Positions 1-7,833 of a DNA stretch of 17,101 nucleotides are shown one piece after another (position 1 is the stretch's first letter; every line of letters starts with the position of its first letter). The stretch is from Rhodocyclaceae bacterium (GTDB lineage Bacteria > Pseudomonadota > Gammaproteobacteria > Burkholderiales > Rhodocyclaceae): assembly GCA_025361105.1 (NCBI GenBank), contig JANYAW010000105.1:1-17101 (forward strand), read 5' to 3'. The notes under the pieces were generated by a model. That model ran no database searches and was not told where the DNA came from. It saw only the letters and a program-made list of their open reading frames with translations. A program made the position numbers and the translations under genes.

Positions 1-1
1 T

Positions 2-715
2 GTGCGTCGTGTCGACCTGGGTGATGACGGCAAGGCGCGCATCCTGATCGAGCTGCCACAAAAGGACGCGCGCTGGTTGCGCACCACCAGCGTATTCGTC
101 CTGGTGCATGGCCTGGTCGGCGGGACAAAACTGCGCGCCTACACCGGCTTGTTGGATGATCCGCCGCTGCCCGATGGCGCTGAGCGCCCGGTGCTGATTG
201 GCGATATCACCAGCGAAATTCCCGGCATGATCGCCAACCTGAATACGCTGGTGACCAATCTCGAACACATCACCGCTGAAAATTCCAGCCTCAACGCCAG
301 CCTTGCCAACGTCAAGACCCTCACCGAACGCATGCAGGGACCCTACGGCGCGATGGGAGTGGCACTGGGTAGCGACGACCACGCAAAGAAAACGATCCAG
401 ATGCTGGATCGCACCAACGCCTTGCTGGCCAAGACTGACGAGCGAGTGTTCGGCAAGGATGGCGTGATGGATTCCTCGCAAGTGGCGATACGTCACCTCA
501 ACGACACACTGGTGGATGCCCGCACCAGTCTGAAAAAAGTCGACGCCATCCTGGCCGACGCGCAAGTCATCAGTGCCAACGCCAAAGTGGCGACGACAGA
601 TCTCGGCGCATTGCGCGCGGATGTCGACGCCAGCCTGAGCAAGGTCTCTCAGCTGATCGACGAAATCAATCGCAAATGGCCGTTCGCGCGTGATGCGGAG
701 TTGAAGCTGCCATGA
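2..715 (+). CDS. MCE/MlaD-family lipid-transport protein, 3' part
   Basis: This is the C-terminal part of a mammalian-cell-entry (MCE) domain protein; the reading frame is open through the left window edge, so the true start lies upstream. The first ~70 residues read as the end of an MCE beta domain (IELPQKDARWLRTTSVFVLV, then a GLVGGTKLRAYTG segment). The remainder, from about residue 75, is a long polar helical region with heptad-like runs (IANLNTLVTNLEHI, SLANVKTLTERM, VDAILADAQVISANAKV), as in the helical tails of MlaD/PqiB-like proteins. Family members are inner-membrane-anchored periplasmic subunits of ABC systems moving phospholipids between the membranes. The stop overlaps the next start (ATGA), so the two are probably co-translated. 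Permease and ATPase genes would be expected upstream but are not visible. The assignment is from the domain pattern; the exact subfamily (MlaD or other) is uncertain. Confidence 0.8.
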   Translation: MRRVDLGDDGKARILIELPQKDARWLRTTSVFVLVHGLVGGTKLRAYTGLLDDPPLPDGAERPVLIGDITSEIPGMIANLNTLVTNLEHITAENSSLNASLANVKTLTERMQGPYGAMGVALGSDDHAKKTIQMLDRTNALLAKTDERVFGKDGVMDSSQVAIRHLNDTLVDARTSLKKVDAILADAQVISANAKVATTDLGALRADVDASLSKVSQLIDEINRKWPFARDAELKLP

Positions 716-1359
716 GACCGATTGCGCTACTGCTGGCAGTCAGCCTGTTGGCCGCCTGCGCCGGCAGCCCCCCGCCACCGAGCTGGCAAGCCAACGCACG
801 CAGCGCGCTGGACTACGCCACCCGCGCTTACCTTGCCGGCGACAGCCGCCTGGCCGAGCGCGACTTTGCCCGCGCCCGTGCCGAGATAGCGCGGACTGGT
901 CGCCTCGATCTGCTGGCTCGCGCTGAATTGGCCCACTGTGCTGCACGCGCAGCGAGTCTGGAATTCGACGACTGCCCCGGCTATCAGGCGCTGGCCCAGG
1001 ATGCCGGCCTGGCAGAACGCGCTTACGCAGAATTGCTGGCGGGGCGCTGGACGCAACTCGACAAGGCGTCGCTGCCAGCGCAATACCAACAATTGCTGAC
1101 CGCACCCGCAGCCCCGACCGTGCTGACAGCGATAGCCGATCCGGTGTCACGCATGATCGCCGCCGGGCTGCTGTTTCGCTACGGACAGCTGACCCCGGAA
1201 GGCATCAGCATCGCCACGGAAACCGCCTCCGCTGAAGGCTGGCGACGACCGCTATTGGCCTGGTTGGGAGTGCAGATGCAGCGCGCAAAAGCGGCGGGAG
1301 ATTTTGACGGCGCGGCGCGGATACAGCGGCGTATTACGGTAGTGACCGGCGCGCTTTAA
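712..1359 (+). CDS. small putative lipoprotein of the MCE operon
   Basis: A 215-residue protein with a clear lipoprotein signal: positively charged start (MRP), a hydrophobic stretch (IALLLAVSLL) and lipobox LAAC with the acylated Cys at residue 16, followed by a proline-rich linker. The mature part is Ala/Arg-rich and mostly helical (for example DYATRAYLAGDSRLAERDFARARAEIA, broken here only by reading along the helix), resembling TPR-like or helical-hairpin folds, but I do not recognise a named family. Asp/Glu at mature position +2 is absent (Ala follows Cys), which favours export to the outer membrane. Its ATG overlaps the stop of the MCE gene, so it is probably an accessory outer-membrane-side component of that transporter; this role is inferred from position only. 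It ends 8 nt before a dispersed repeat copy and is convergent with the permease gene. Confidence 0.7.
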   Translation: MRPIALLLAVSLLAACAGSPPPPSWQANARSALDYATRAYLAGDSRLAERDFARARAEIARTGRLDLLARAELAHCAARAASLEFDDCPGYQALAQDAGLAERAYAELLAGRWTQLDKASLPAQYQQLLTAPAAPTVLTAIADPVSRMIAAGLLFRYGQLTPEGISIATETASAEGWRRPLLAWLGVQMQRAKAAGDFDGAARIQRRITVVTGAL

Positions 1360-1367
1360 CTTGACGA

Positions 1368-1393
1368 CCAGTTGGTGCTGGCCACACGCCGTC
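1368..1393 (+). repeat. dispersed repeat, copy A (convergent intergenic)
   Basis: The copy reads CCAGTTGGTGCTGG followed by CCACACGCCGTC. It matches the exact copy at 3704-3729 at all but a few positions. It fills nearly all of the 32-nt gap between the lipoprotein stop (1359) and the permease stop (TGA read from 1394-1392 on the minus strand), and its last bases overlap that stop codon. It contains a CCAG/CTGG inverted repeat (1368-1371 and 1378-1381), and an outer TGACG/CGTCA pair (1362-1366 and 1390-1394) encloses it. There is no U-tract, so an intrinsic terminator is not supported. Confidence 0.7.
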
Positions 1394-2279
1394 AGTCGAT
1401 CAAACTGGCGGCAGGTTGCCGCGTAGCACTCCAAAGTCCGCTCAAGCAAAACACTATCCCCAAGGCTGCAATCGGCGTAGGTCGCCAGTCTTCCAGTACT
1501 GCCGAGACACCCAGCGCGATGACCGGAATCACCATGCCCATCAAGCCGGCGCGGGCCGGGCCTTGGCGTTTGGCGAGTTTGAAATACAGCAGGAAGGCAG
1601 CGACGGAGCCGAAGGCGCTCAGGTAGAGCATCGCCAGCCAATAGCTGGGACGCGGGTCAAAGTGGAAGCTGACGCCGCCGAGCGACGCAATCAGCAGAAC
1701 CACTAGCGCGCCGTACATCATCGACCATGCGAGAAGTGGCACCAAGGCCATGCCTTCGCGCGAAATTCTCAAGGTCAGCATGTTGCCGAGTGAAGCAAAT
1801 ATCACCGCCATCAAGCCCAGGCCTATGCCTAGCCATGCGTCGGGGTTGGCATTGGTGGCAGCAATATCGGGCCAGAAAATCAAGGCGACGCCTGTGACGC
1901 CCATGCATCCGCCAATCACGACGCGACGCGATATCGGCTGAGCCAAAAACCAGGCACCACCGATGGCGTTGGTGAAGATCATCAACGAGAACAACACGGC
2001 GACCAGCCCCGAAGGCAAGTAGCGTTCGGATTCATAGGTGCCGACGTAGTTCAAGCCGTATTGCAGTGCGCCGGTCAGCGCCAGCCAGGGATGGATATTC
2101 TTGTTTACGATCACTGATTCGCCACGCCAATGCGCGATTACAAACAACATCGCGCTGGCCAGTGCGAAGCGTATCCCCACTGAATACAAGGCCGGCACAT
2201 CGCCGATCTCATACAGAATTGCATGCCAGGTGGTGGCCCAAATCAGCGTGGGCATCCAAAACAAAAAGCGATCAGACAT
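1392..2279 (-). CDS. EamA/DMT-superfamily membrane permease
   Basis: A 295-residue protein with about ten hydrophobic segments arranged as two repeats of five, the pattern of EamA (DUF6) drug/metabolite transporters. Typical family segments are the N-terminal FLFWMPTLIWATTWHAI, the GLNYVGTYESERYLPSGLVA region with LFSLMIFTNAIGGAWFL, and the second-half PLLAWSMMYGALVVLLIA and AFGSVAAFLLYF. Such proteins exchange or export small metabolites, often amino acids, across the inner membrane; the substrate cannot be read from sequence. The ATG at 2277-2279 is preceded by AAGG at 7 nt spacing on the minus strand, which supports this start. Its stop codon lies in the edge of repeat copy A. It is divergent from the sterol-desaturase-like gene, sharing a 163-nt control region. 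Confidence 0.85.
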   Translation of the reverse strand: MSDRFLFWMPTLIWATTWHAILYEIGDVPALYSVGIRFALASAMLFVIAHWRGESVIVNKNIHPWLALTGALQYGLNYVGTYESERYLPSGLVAVLFSLMIFTNAIGGAWFLAQPISRRVVIGGCMGVTGVALIFWPDIAATNANPDAWLGIGLGLMAVIFASLGNMLTLRISREGMALVPLLAWSMMYGALVVLLIASLGGVSFHFDPRPSYWLAMLYLSAFGSVAAFLLYFKLAKRQGPARAGLMGMVIPVIALGVSAVLEDWRPTPIAALGIVFCLSGLWSATRQPAASLID

Positions 2280-2310
2280 GCGCTAGCCTTAAAAAATAAC
2301 ACAATGAAAT

Positions 2311-2357
2311 TGCGATTTCGTTATGCGATGTTATTCGTGAAAATCACATAATCGCAT
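2311..2357. promoter_or_regulatory. inverted repeat in divergent promoter region, candidate operator
   Basis: The 163-nt gap 2280-2442 between the divergent permease and desaturase-like genes is clearly more AT-rich than its flanks. It holds ATGCGAT at 2323-2329 and its exact complement ATCGCAT at 2351-2357, centred 28 nt apart, with a further direct TGCGAT at 2311-2316. The spacing suits a regulator binding successive helical turns, but no regulator gene is nearby. A possible -10 (TAATAT, 2422-2427) precedes the desaturase-like gene; no convincing -35 pairs with it. This is a candidate only. Confidence 0.25.
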
Positions 2358-2442
2358 CAAATGAAAAATCAACGGGTGTAGCATTTTGCCTTGTAGTCCG
2401 GTGCATTCATCTGGCCTGCGCTAATATTCTCGCGTTGCAATT

Positions 2443-3690
2443 GTGCGCAAGAAAAAATCCATCGTGAATCCGATCATCTACGCTATTCCTGTGTTCATGT
2501 TGACCGTCCTCATCGAGGCCGGCTTGGCGCGACGGCGCGGCTTGACGGTGTATGACATTCCGGATGCGCTCACCAGTTTGCATCACGGCGTGATCAGCGA
2601 AGTCACCGGTGTATTGTGGAAGCTGGCCGGGCTGGGCACTTACGCCTTGGTTTATACAAATTTTCATGCCACCGAATTGCCTGCGGATTCATGGCTGATT
2701 TTTGTGCTGGCTTTGCTCGCCTACGATTTTTGTTACTACTGGCAACACCGCATGGGTCACGAAATGAACGTGCTTTGGGCGGCGCATGTGGTGCATCATT
2801 CGTCGGAGTATTACAACCTTGCGACGGCGCTGCGACAGACTTCGACGGGGCGTTTTTTTGGTTGGGTGTTTTATTTGCCGATGGCAGTTATCGGTGTGCC
2901 GCCGACGCTGTTTTTCACGGTGGCGGTGATTGATTTACTCTATCAATATTGGGTGCATACCGAACTGATCGGGCGCTTGGGTTGGCTGGATCGGGTGTTG
3001 GTCACGCCATCAAATCATCGCGTGCATCATGGTCAAAACGACTACTGCATCGACAAAAATTACGGCGGTATTTTGATTTTGTGGGATCGCTGGTTTGGCA
3101 CATTTGCCGACGAGCGCGAAGGCGAAAAAATCATTTACGGCATCCGCAAACCATTGCGTAGTTTCAATCCCGTCTGGGGCAATCTGCATTACTACGCCGA
3201 CCTGTGGCGCGAGTCGATGCGGGCCGTTGGCTGGCGCGCCAAGCTCGGTGTGTGGCTCGCGCCACCGGGTGGCTGGACCGACGCACCGCTGGCGCATTTT
3301 GATACGGCGACGTTTGTCAGTTACGACCGCAAGACCCCGAGTGCCATGCGTTGGTATGCGGCCATGCAGTACGCCTTGGTCGTGCCTTGTGTGGTGCAAA
3401 TATTGGCAATGGATGTGAAGGCTGCACCAATGCAGGCGGTGTTGTATGTGCTGGTGATTATTGCGACGACGGTGTGCGTGGGTTTGTTGTTGGAGGGGCG
3501 ACAGATTGCGAAAAAATTTGAGATGTTTCGTCTACTTTTAGTCGGCGCAGCATTTGCCACGATGCCTGATTGGTTTGGTTTTGATGCGCCGACGGCATTG
3601 CGTATTGCCCTTGCCGTGTTTGTGTTGGCGAGTTTGCTATGGTTGAGTCGGCAGCGTGTGCCGAACGTCGCAGAAGCCATTGCAGTTTGA
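2443..3690 (+). CDS. fatty acid hydroxylase / sterol desaturase-family membrane enzyme
   Basis: A 415-residue integral membrane protein of the di-iron fatty acid hydroxylase superfamily. All histidine clusters are present: HRMGH at residues 102-106, HVVHH at 115-119 and HRVHH at 192-196, plus HTE at the end of the fourth hydrophobic segment. The NHRVHHGQN and YGGILILWDRWFGTF signatures are characteristic of the alkylglycerol-monooxygenase-like and bacterial sterol-desaturase-like groups. A C-terminal region with several further hydrophobic segments (about residues 300-400) follows the catalytic domain and is of unknown role. The enzyme would use oxygen to hydroxylate or desaturate a lipid in the membrane; the substrate is not determinable. 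The start is uncertain: GTG at 2443 lacks a Shine-Dalgarno, while GTG at 2464 has a weak AAGAAA upstream. It is followed after 10 nt by a small membrane protein. Confidence 0.85.
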   Translation: MRKKKSIVNPIIYAIPVFMLTVLIEAGLARRRGLTVYDIPDALTSLHHGVISEVTGVLWKLAGLGTYALVYTNFHATELPADSWLIFVLALLAYDFCYYWQHRMGHEMNVLWAAHVVHHSSEYYNLATALRQTSTGRFFGWVFYLPMAVIGVPPTLFFTVAVIDLLYQYWVHTELIGRLGWLDRVLVTPSNHRVHHGQNDYCIDKNYGGILILWDRWFGTFADEREGEKIIYGIRKPLRSFNPVWGNLHYYADLWRESMRAVGWRAKLGVWLAPPGGWTDAPLAHFDTATFVSYDRKTPSAMRWYAAMQYALVVPCVVQILAMDVKAAPMQAVLYVLVIIATTVCVGLLLEGRQIAKKFEMFRLLLVGAAFATMPDWFGFDAPTALRIALAVFVLASLLWLSRQRVPNVAEAIAV

Positions 3691-3700
3691 GTGCTAAAAC

Positions 3701-4300
3701 TTGCCAGTTGGTGCTGGTGACACGCTGTTGAACGCGGACGCACTATCCGATCTCGCGCTGGCCTTGGTGTGCGGTGCCGTGGCGGTTGCGCATTGGCGCG
3801 CACGACCTGCATTGGCGCAAGCCAGCGCTCTGTTTTTTGTGGCGGCAAGCTTTGGCGTGTTGCGCTTTTCCGGGATTGCATTCGCGCTCGGCCCACATCG
3901 ATTTTTTAGTTTGCTGGCGGCGTGTGCGGCGTTTCCGTTATTGGCCGTGGCAGTGCGCTGGCCCGATGATGACATTGCTAAACGAGCCAATGCGGCAGCG
4001 CGTTTTGTCTTGTTGTTTGGCGCGATTGGCTTGGCATTTCATATGACAGGCTTTGCGCTTTGGCGGGACATATTGCCGGTAGTTTCGGTGCTGGTGATTG
4101 CGTTCGCGGCGATACGCACAAAGAATGCACATGGAATTTTTGGCGCGCTGCTTTTCATTGCAAGTCTTGTGGTCGCGGCGCTCGGTCAAGCGTCGGCGTT
4201 TTCGTTTGGCGCTTTCAATGCGACTCAAGCGATGCACTATTTGATGGCGGCTGGGTTTGCCTTGCTGGCGTGGCCGCCGGGAATAAAGCATGCGCACTAA
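3701..4300 (+). CDS. small integral membrane protein of unknown function
   Basis: A 199-residue, strongly hydrophobic protein with about six or seven predicted membrane segments separated by short charged loops (HWRARP, RWPDDDIAKR, RTKNAHG). I do not recognise the family. The TTG start at 3701 sits 10 nt after the desaturase-like stop, with only a weak GAG upstream, and residues 2-8 (PVGAGDT) are encoded by dispersed repeat copy B. A later TTG at 3728 would exclude the repeat, so the start could be there. It is tandem with the desaturase-like gene and probably co-transcribed, suggesting a joint role in membrane lipid modification; this is inference. Its TAA stop overlaps the TAG stop of the convergent GGDEF-EAL gene by 3 nt (4298-4299 and neighbours). 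Confidence 0.6.
   Translation: MPVGAGDTLLNADALSDLALALVCGAVAVAHWRARPALAQASALFFVAASFGVLRFSGIAFALGPHRFFSLLAACAAFPLLAVAVRWPDDDIAKRANAAARFVLLFGAIGLAFHMTGFALWRDILPVVSVLVIAFAAIRTKNAHGIFGALLFIASLVVAALGQASAFSFGAFNATQAMHYLMAAGFALLAWPPGIKHAH
3704..3729 (+). repeat. dispersed repeat, copy B (start of membrane-protein ORF)
   Basis: The copy begins CCAGTTGGTGCTGG and continues TGACACGCTGTT. It is identical over 26 nt to the reverse complement of the copy at 15679-15704. It lies at the 5' end of the small membrane-protein ORF, in the same reading phase (CCA GTT GGT GCT) as the copies inside the ATP-grasp-like, moeA and moaE genes. It has the CCAG/CTGG inverted repeat but lacks the second arm that completes the large hairpin seen in the kynA copy. 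Confidence 0.8.
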
Positions 4301-7300
4301 GCGTTATTGCGCACCAGATTTTCAAAACCATCGATGGGCAAAGGTTTGCTGAACAAATAGCCTTGATATGAGTGGCAGCCTTGCAGGGCAAGGCATTCAC
4401 GTTGGCCGACGGTTTCGACGCCTTCGGCAATCACCGACAAACCCAGGCTTTCGGCAAGGCCGACGATCGTTCGTGCGATGGCCACATCGTTGGCATCGGT
4501 GAGTAAATCACGAACGAATGATTGGTCGATTTTTAGTTGATCGAGCGGCAGGCGTTTTAAATACGAAAGTGACGAATAGCCGGTGCCAAAATCGTCTAGC
4601 GAAAAGCTCACGCCTATGGTTCGTAATGCGGTCATTTTTGCGATGATTTCGTCGACATTACTAACGAATAAGCTTTCGGTGAGTTCAAGTTTCAAGCGTG
4701 CCGGATTTGCCCCCGTCTGTTCGAGAATGGCGATTACTTGGCCGACGAAATTGACCGAGAGAAACTGACGCGCGCTGACATTGACGGCGAGACTGAGATC
4801 GCGCATGAGTGACACCGATGCCCACGCCGCAAGTTGCTTGCAGGCGATTTCCATAATCACACTGCCCAATGGCAAAATCAGCCCGGATTCCTCGGCCAAA
4901 GCGACGAATTCTGATGGCGGTATCAGCCCACGAACCGGGTGCTGCCAACGTATCAAGGCCTCCGCGCCGCTGATGCGTCCATCGATGCCGATTTGCGATT
5001 GGTAGTAAAGAATGAATTGACTCTTGTTCAGGCCGTCACGAATATCAGCTTCAAGCGCGATTTGCGCCAACACGCGGGCGCGCATGTCTGCGTCAAAAAA
5101 TCGTATCGCATTGCGTCCCGCTGTTTTGGCTTGATACATTGCCAGGTCGGCGCGTTTGAGCAGTTCATCCATGTCTTCAACTTGCTTGCCGTACAAGGTG
5201 ACGCCGATGCTCGGCGTGCTGGTGTGTTCGTAGTCGCCAAGACGATACGGTTTGTTCAGCGCGGCGAGGATTTTTTCGGCAATCAATTCGGCTTTGCCGG
5301 CGGCATCTACAGGTTGCTGATCCAGGTCTTCGAGCATCACCACAAATTCATCGCCGCCCAATCTTGCAACGGTATCGTTTTCACGCACGCACAACAGCAA
5401 TCGCGCAGCGACTTGTTGCAACAAGATGTCGCCCACGGCGTGACCTAGCGTGTCATTCAGGCCTTTGAAATTATCCAGGTCGATAAACATCAAGGCACCG
5501 TTACTATCGGTTCGTGCAAGGCGCGCCAGCGCTTGGCGTAAACGGTCGATCAGGAGTCGACGATTGGGCAGATTGGACAGCGAATCGTAAAACGCAAGGT
5601 TCTCAATCTCGCTGTCTTTGGCCTTGCGCTCGGTGATGTCGCGCGAAACCAGTACCACGCTATCGACTTCTCCTTTGCTGTTGTGGATGACCGTGCCGTG
5701 GCATTCCATCGGGTAGGTTTTGCCATCGGCGCAAACATGTCGATATTCGATTTCACAATGTTCGCCGCTGTTCACTGTGGCTGCAAAAGCGGCTTTAACC
5801 AATTCTTGATCGTCTGGATGAATCAGCGCAAAGGCATCGCCGCCACGCAAATTGACCGCGCTGCCGACAAATCGTTCATAGGCGGGGCTGGTATAGACAT
5901 AGCGGCCATCGAGGTTCACCACCGCAATGTAGTCGCCGACGTTTTCCGAAATCAAGCGGAAGAATGCTTCACGCTGGCGTAATCCTTCCTCGGCTTCCTT
6001 GCGCACGGTGATGTCGTGCGCCAGCAAGATGAAACGTGGTTCTTCTGAGGGCAGGGTAGATTTGCGCGAGACTGAAAGCTCAAACCAGCGATTACCCGAT
6101 GGCAAGCCAAGCTGATATTGCTTACCGCTGGATACGCCGTGTTGGTTGGCTTCGGCCAGCGCCGCCAACCACATGGTGGCAACGTCCGGCGGCAGTGTTT
6201 CGGCAATCGTCTTGCCACGATAACTATCGACCGGCATGGTCAACAAATCTGCATAACGCGAATAAACATCGTAGTAACGACCGTCTAATCCCACCTCAAA
6301 GAAAATATCCGCGATGGTGTCGAGCGTGGCCTGCAATTTGAGTCGTGTTTTGGCGTGATCGTCGGAGGCTTGACCCAGTTCACTGGCCAGTGCTAAATGT
6401 CGCTTGGTCGCCTCGGCCTGTTGTTTCATCATCGAACGTAAGGTCGCCCAGACCAGTGCCAGCGCAAAGCTCAGCAAAGCAAATTGCACTAGCGCATTGC
6501 TGCGCGTCACTTCGACCTTGCTGTCAACCACCGCTTGCGGCACGTAGTTGTGTAGCACCCAGACATGTTGGCCGGGAATATCGAGCTGGATCTGATATTC
6601 AAAGGCGGGTACATCCTGCTTCGCCGCTTCTGTCAGCCAATGCGTATTGCGGCGATCAAAAATACGCGCGCCAGAGAGCGCGTCCTCCAACAAAAAATTC
6701 GCCACCCGACTCATCCGCAAGGCGCTGCTCGACGCTTGCAAACTTTGTCTTTCAGCTTTAGTCACCGGTACAAACGGCACACCAATCAAGGCCGCCTCAA
6801 GCACATTGGCGCGCACGACAGTTGTCACGATGCCTTTGAAGTAATGGCTATTGATATCGTAGATCGGCACCGAAAAACTCAGGCCGACAAGGTTACGTTT
6901 GTCGCCATGCAGTTTGGATAGATATTGCTGATTGTCGCTGGTGCGAATCAAGCCAGAGTTAATCGGCACGATGCCATCGAGCGCATTGTCGGCCACGCTG
7001 GGATGGTGTTTGCGAAAGTAGGCTATCTGGCGCACATATTCTGCGTACTCTTCACTGGGGCCTTGTTCGGGTCTATCGCTGGGGTCGCTTGCAGCACTTT
7101 CATCAGGTGCTACGTTTTGCAGAACGCGAGTGGCACTGACACCACTAGTATTAAAGGTAAGGAAGGGTAATTGATCGTGATCGGGTCTAAAGCCGTCATA
7201 GACCACTTCAACTTTTGTGATCGCTACCGAAGAGGCGAGGTCGGTGGATAGGTGTTTTGCGACTTCGTAATCAGCCACCGGCATACGCCCGGCTTTGACC

Positions 7301-7611
7301 ACGTTTTCATCGTCGGTGGCGCGGCTATATGGCTCGCTGGCGCGAACGCCGGACAATCGCGAAATAGCGCGAATCGTATGGAAACTATTTTTGAGCAAGC
7401 CTTCGATTTCCAGCGCTTTGCTCTGCACTGCGAGTCCAGTCTCGCGGTTGACTTCGTTTTTAATCAGATCGGTTTGTGTACCGCAGTTAAACCAGGTGCC
7501 GAAAGTGAACAAGGCCCACAAAAAAAGGAAGCCCACTGCCATGCCGGTGGGACCCGGGTCGCGAAGTTTGCTATCAATTGAAGAGATCATTGATGGTGGC
7601 GATTGGTTCAT
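4297..7611 (-). CDS. membrane sensor diguanylate cyclase/phosphodiesterase (PAS-PAS-GGDEF-EAL)
   Basis: A cyclic-di-GMP turnover protein of 1104 residues from the ATG at 7611; a GTG at 7689 would add 26 residues, and neither start has a clear ribosome site. Order: membrane helix (about 22-44), large periplasmic sensory region (about 45-368, CHASE/Cache-like by position), second helix (about 370-391), two PAS domains (about 420-535 and 545-660, each ending DITxRK), GGDEF and EAL. The cyclase motif GGDEF is intact at 752-756, with an RxxD inhibitory site (REND) five residues before it. The EAL domain keeps EAL at 884-886, NVSARQF, ELTES, DDFGTG and the AEGVET glutamate, so both activities look possible. 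It would couple an external signal to c-di-GMP level, affecting motility or biofilm. It is monocistronic, convergent with the small membrane protein and divergent from yoaA. Confidence 0.93.
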   Translation of the reverse strand: MNQSPPSMISSIDSKLRDPGPTGMAVGFLFLWALFTFGTWFNCGTQTDLIKNEVNRETGLAVQSKALEIEGLLKNSFHTIRAISRLSGVRASEPYSRATDDENVVKAGRMPVADYEVAKHLSTDLASSVAITKVEVVYDGFRPDHDQLPFLTFNTSGVSATRVLQNVAPDESAASDPSDRPEQGPSEEYAEYVRQIAYFRKHHPSVADNALDGIVPINSGLIRTSDNQQYLSKLHGDKRNLVGLSFSVPIYDINSHYFKGIVTTVVRANVLEAALIGVPFVPVTKAERQSLQASSSALRMSRVANFLLEDALSGARIFDRRNTHWLTEAAKQDVPAFEYQIQLDIPGQHVWVLHNYVPQAVVDSKVEVTRSNALVQFALLSFALALVWATLRSMMKQQAEATKRHLALASELGQASDDHAKTRLKLQATLDTIADIFFEVGLDGRYYDVYSRYADLLTMPVDSYRGKTIAETLPPDVATMWLAALAEANQHGVSSGKQYQLGLPSGNRWFELSVSRKSTLPSEEPRFILLAHDITVRKEAEEGLRQREAFFRLISENVGDYIAVVNLDGRYVYTSPAYERFVGSAVNLRGGDAFALIHPDDQELVKAAFAATVNSGEHCEIEYRHVCADGKTYPMECHGTVIHNSKGEVDSVVLVSRDITERKAKDSEIENLAFYDSLSNLPNRRLLIDRLRQALARLARTDSNGALMFIDLDNFKGLNDTLGHAVGDILLQQVAARLLLCVRENDTVARLGGDEFVVMLEDLDQQPVDAAGKAELIAEKILAALNKPYRLGDYEHTSTPSIGVTLYGKQVEDMDELLKRADLAMYQAKTAGRNAIRFFDADMRARVLAQIALEADIRDGLNKSQFILYYQSQIGIDGRISGAEALIRWQHPVRGLIPPSEFVALAEESGLILPLGSVIMEIACKQLAAWASVSLMRDLSLAVNVSARQFLSVNFVGQVIAILEQTGANPARLKLELTESLFVSNVDEIIAKMTALRTIGVSFSLDDFGTGYSSLSYLKRLPLDQLKIDQSFVRDLLTDANDVAIARTIVGLAESLGLSVIAEGVETVGQRECLALQGCHSYQGYLFSKPLPIDGFENLVRNNA

Positions 7612-7833
7612 TTTTAGGTGAGCTGCAAAAAGATGGCAGTGAATCACACCGAATGAATATAGCATCGGAAATGAAATTGCCAATTGCACGAATCGGCATT
7701 GAATTATTCGTGAAATTAGCCCTTACTCTACCGAGCCGGTGATTTAGATACTTTGCCTGTGGCTTTGCCAACCCTCGTGCTACCATGCCGCGCGCACTTA
7801 CTGCGCGAACTTATCGCGTAATGTCCGCCTTTG
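7612..7833. other. divergent intergenic region between sensor gene and yoaA operon
   Basis: A 222-nt gap holding the promoters of the minus-strand c-di-GMP gene and, presumably, of the nine-gene run starting with yoaA. It is AT-rich from about 7640 to 7750. A short CGCGC/GCGCG inverted repeat flanks ACTTACT just before yoaA (about 7791-7807). I could not assign a convincing -35/-10 pair, RNA element or operator here. Confidence 0.3.

Noticed and set aside
727..1150. Long minus-strand ORFs opposite the lipoprotein gene
   Set aside because: They are Arg/Ala-rich antisense shadows of a GC-rich gene, without ribosome sites or recognisable domains.
1360..1395. Bidirectional intrinsic terminator between the convergent genes
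   Set aside because: Short stems exist but there is no run of T on either side, so only a repeat is called.
6121..6157. Possible diverged copy of the dispersed repeat (CTGGATACGCCGTG near GTTGGTTGG)
   Set aside because: It lies in the PAS region of the c-di-GMP gene, shares only short scattered matches, lacks the CCAGTTGGTGC opening, and the encoded protein reads as normal PAS sequence.
7653..7689. GTG start at 7689 for the GGDEF-EAL gene
   Set aside because: The added residues show no membrane or signal features of their own and the GTG has no ribosome site; ATG 7611 places the first helix normally. It remains an alternative.
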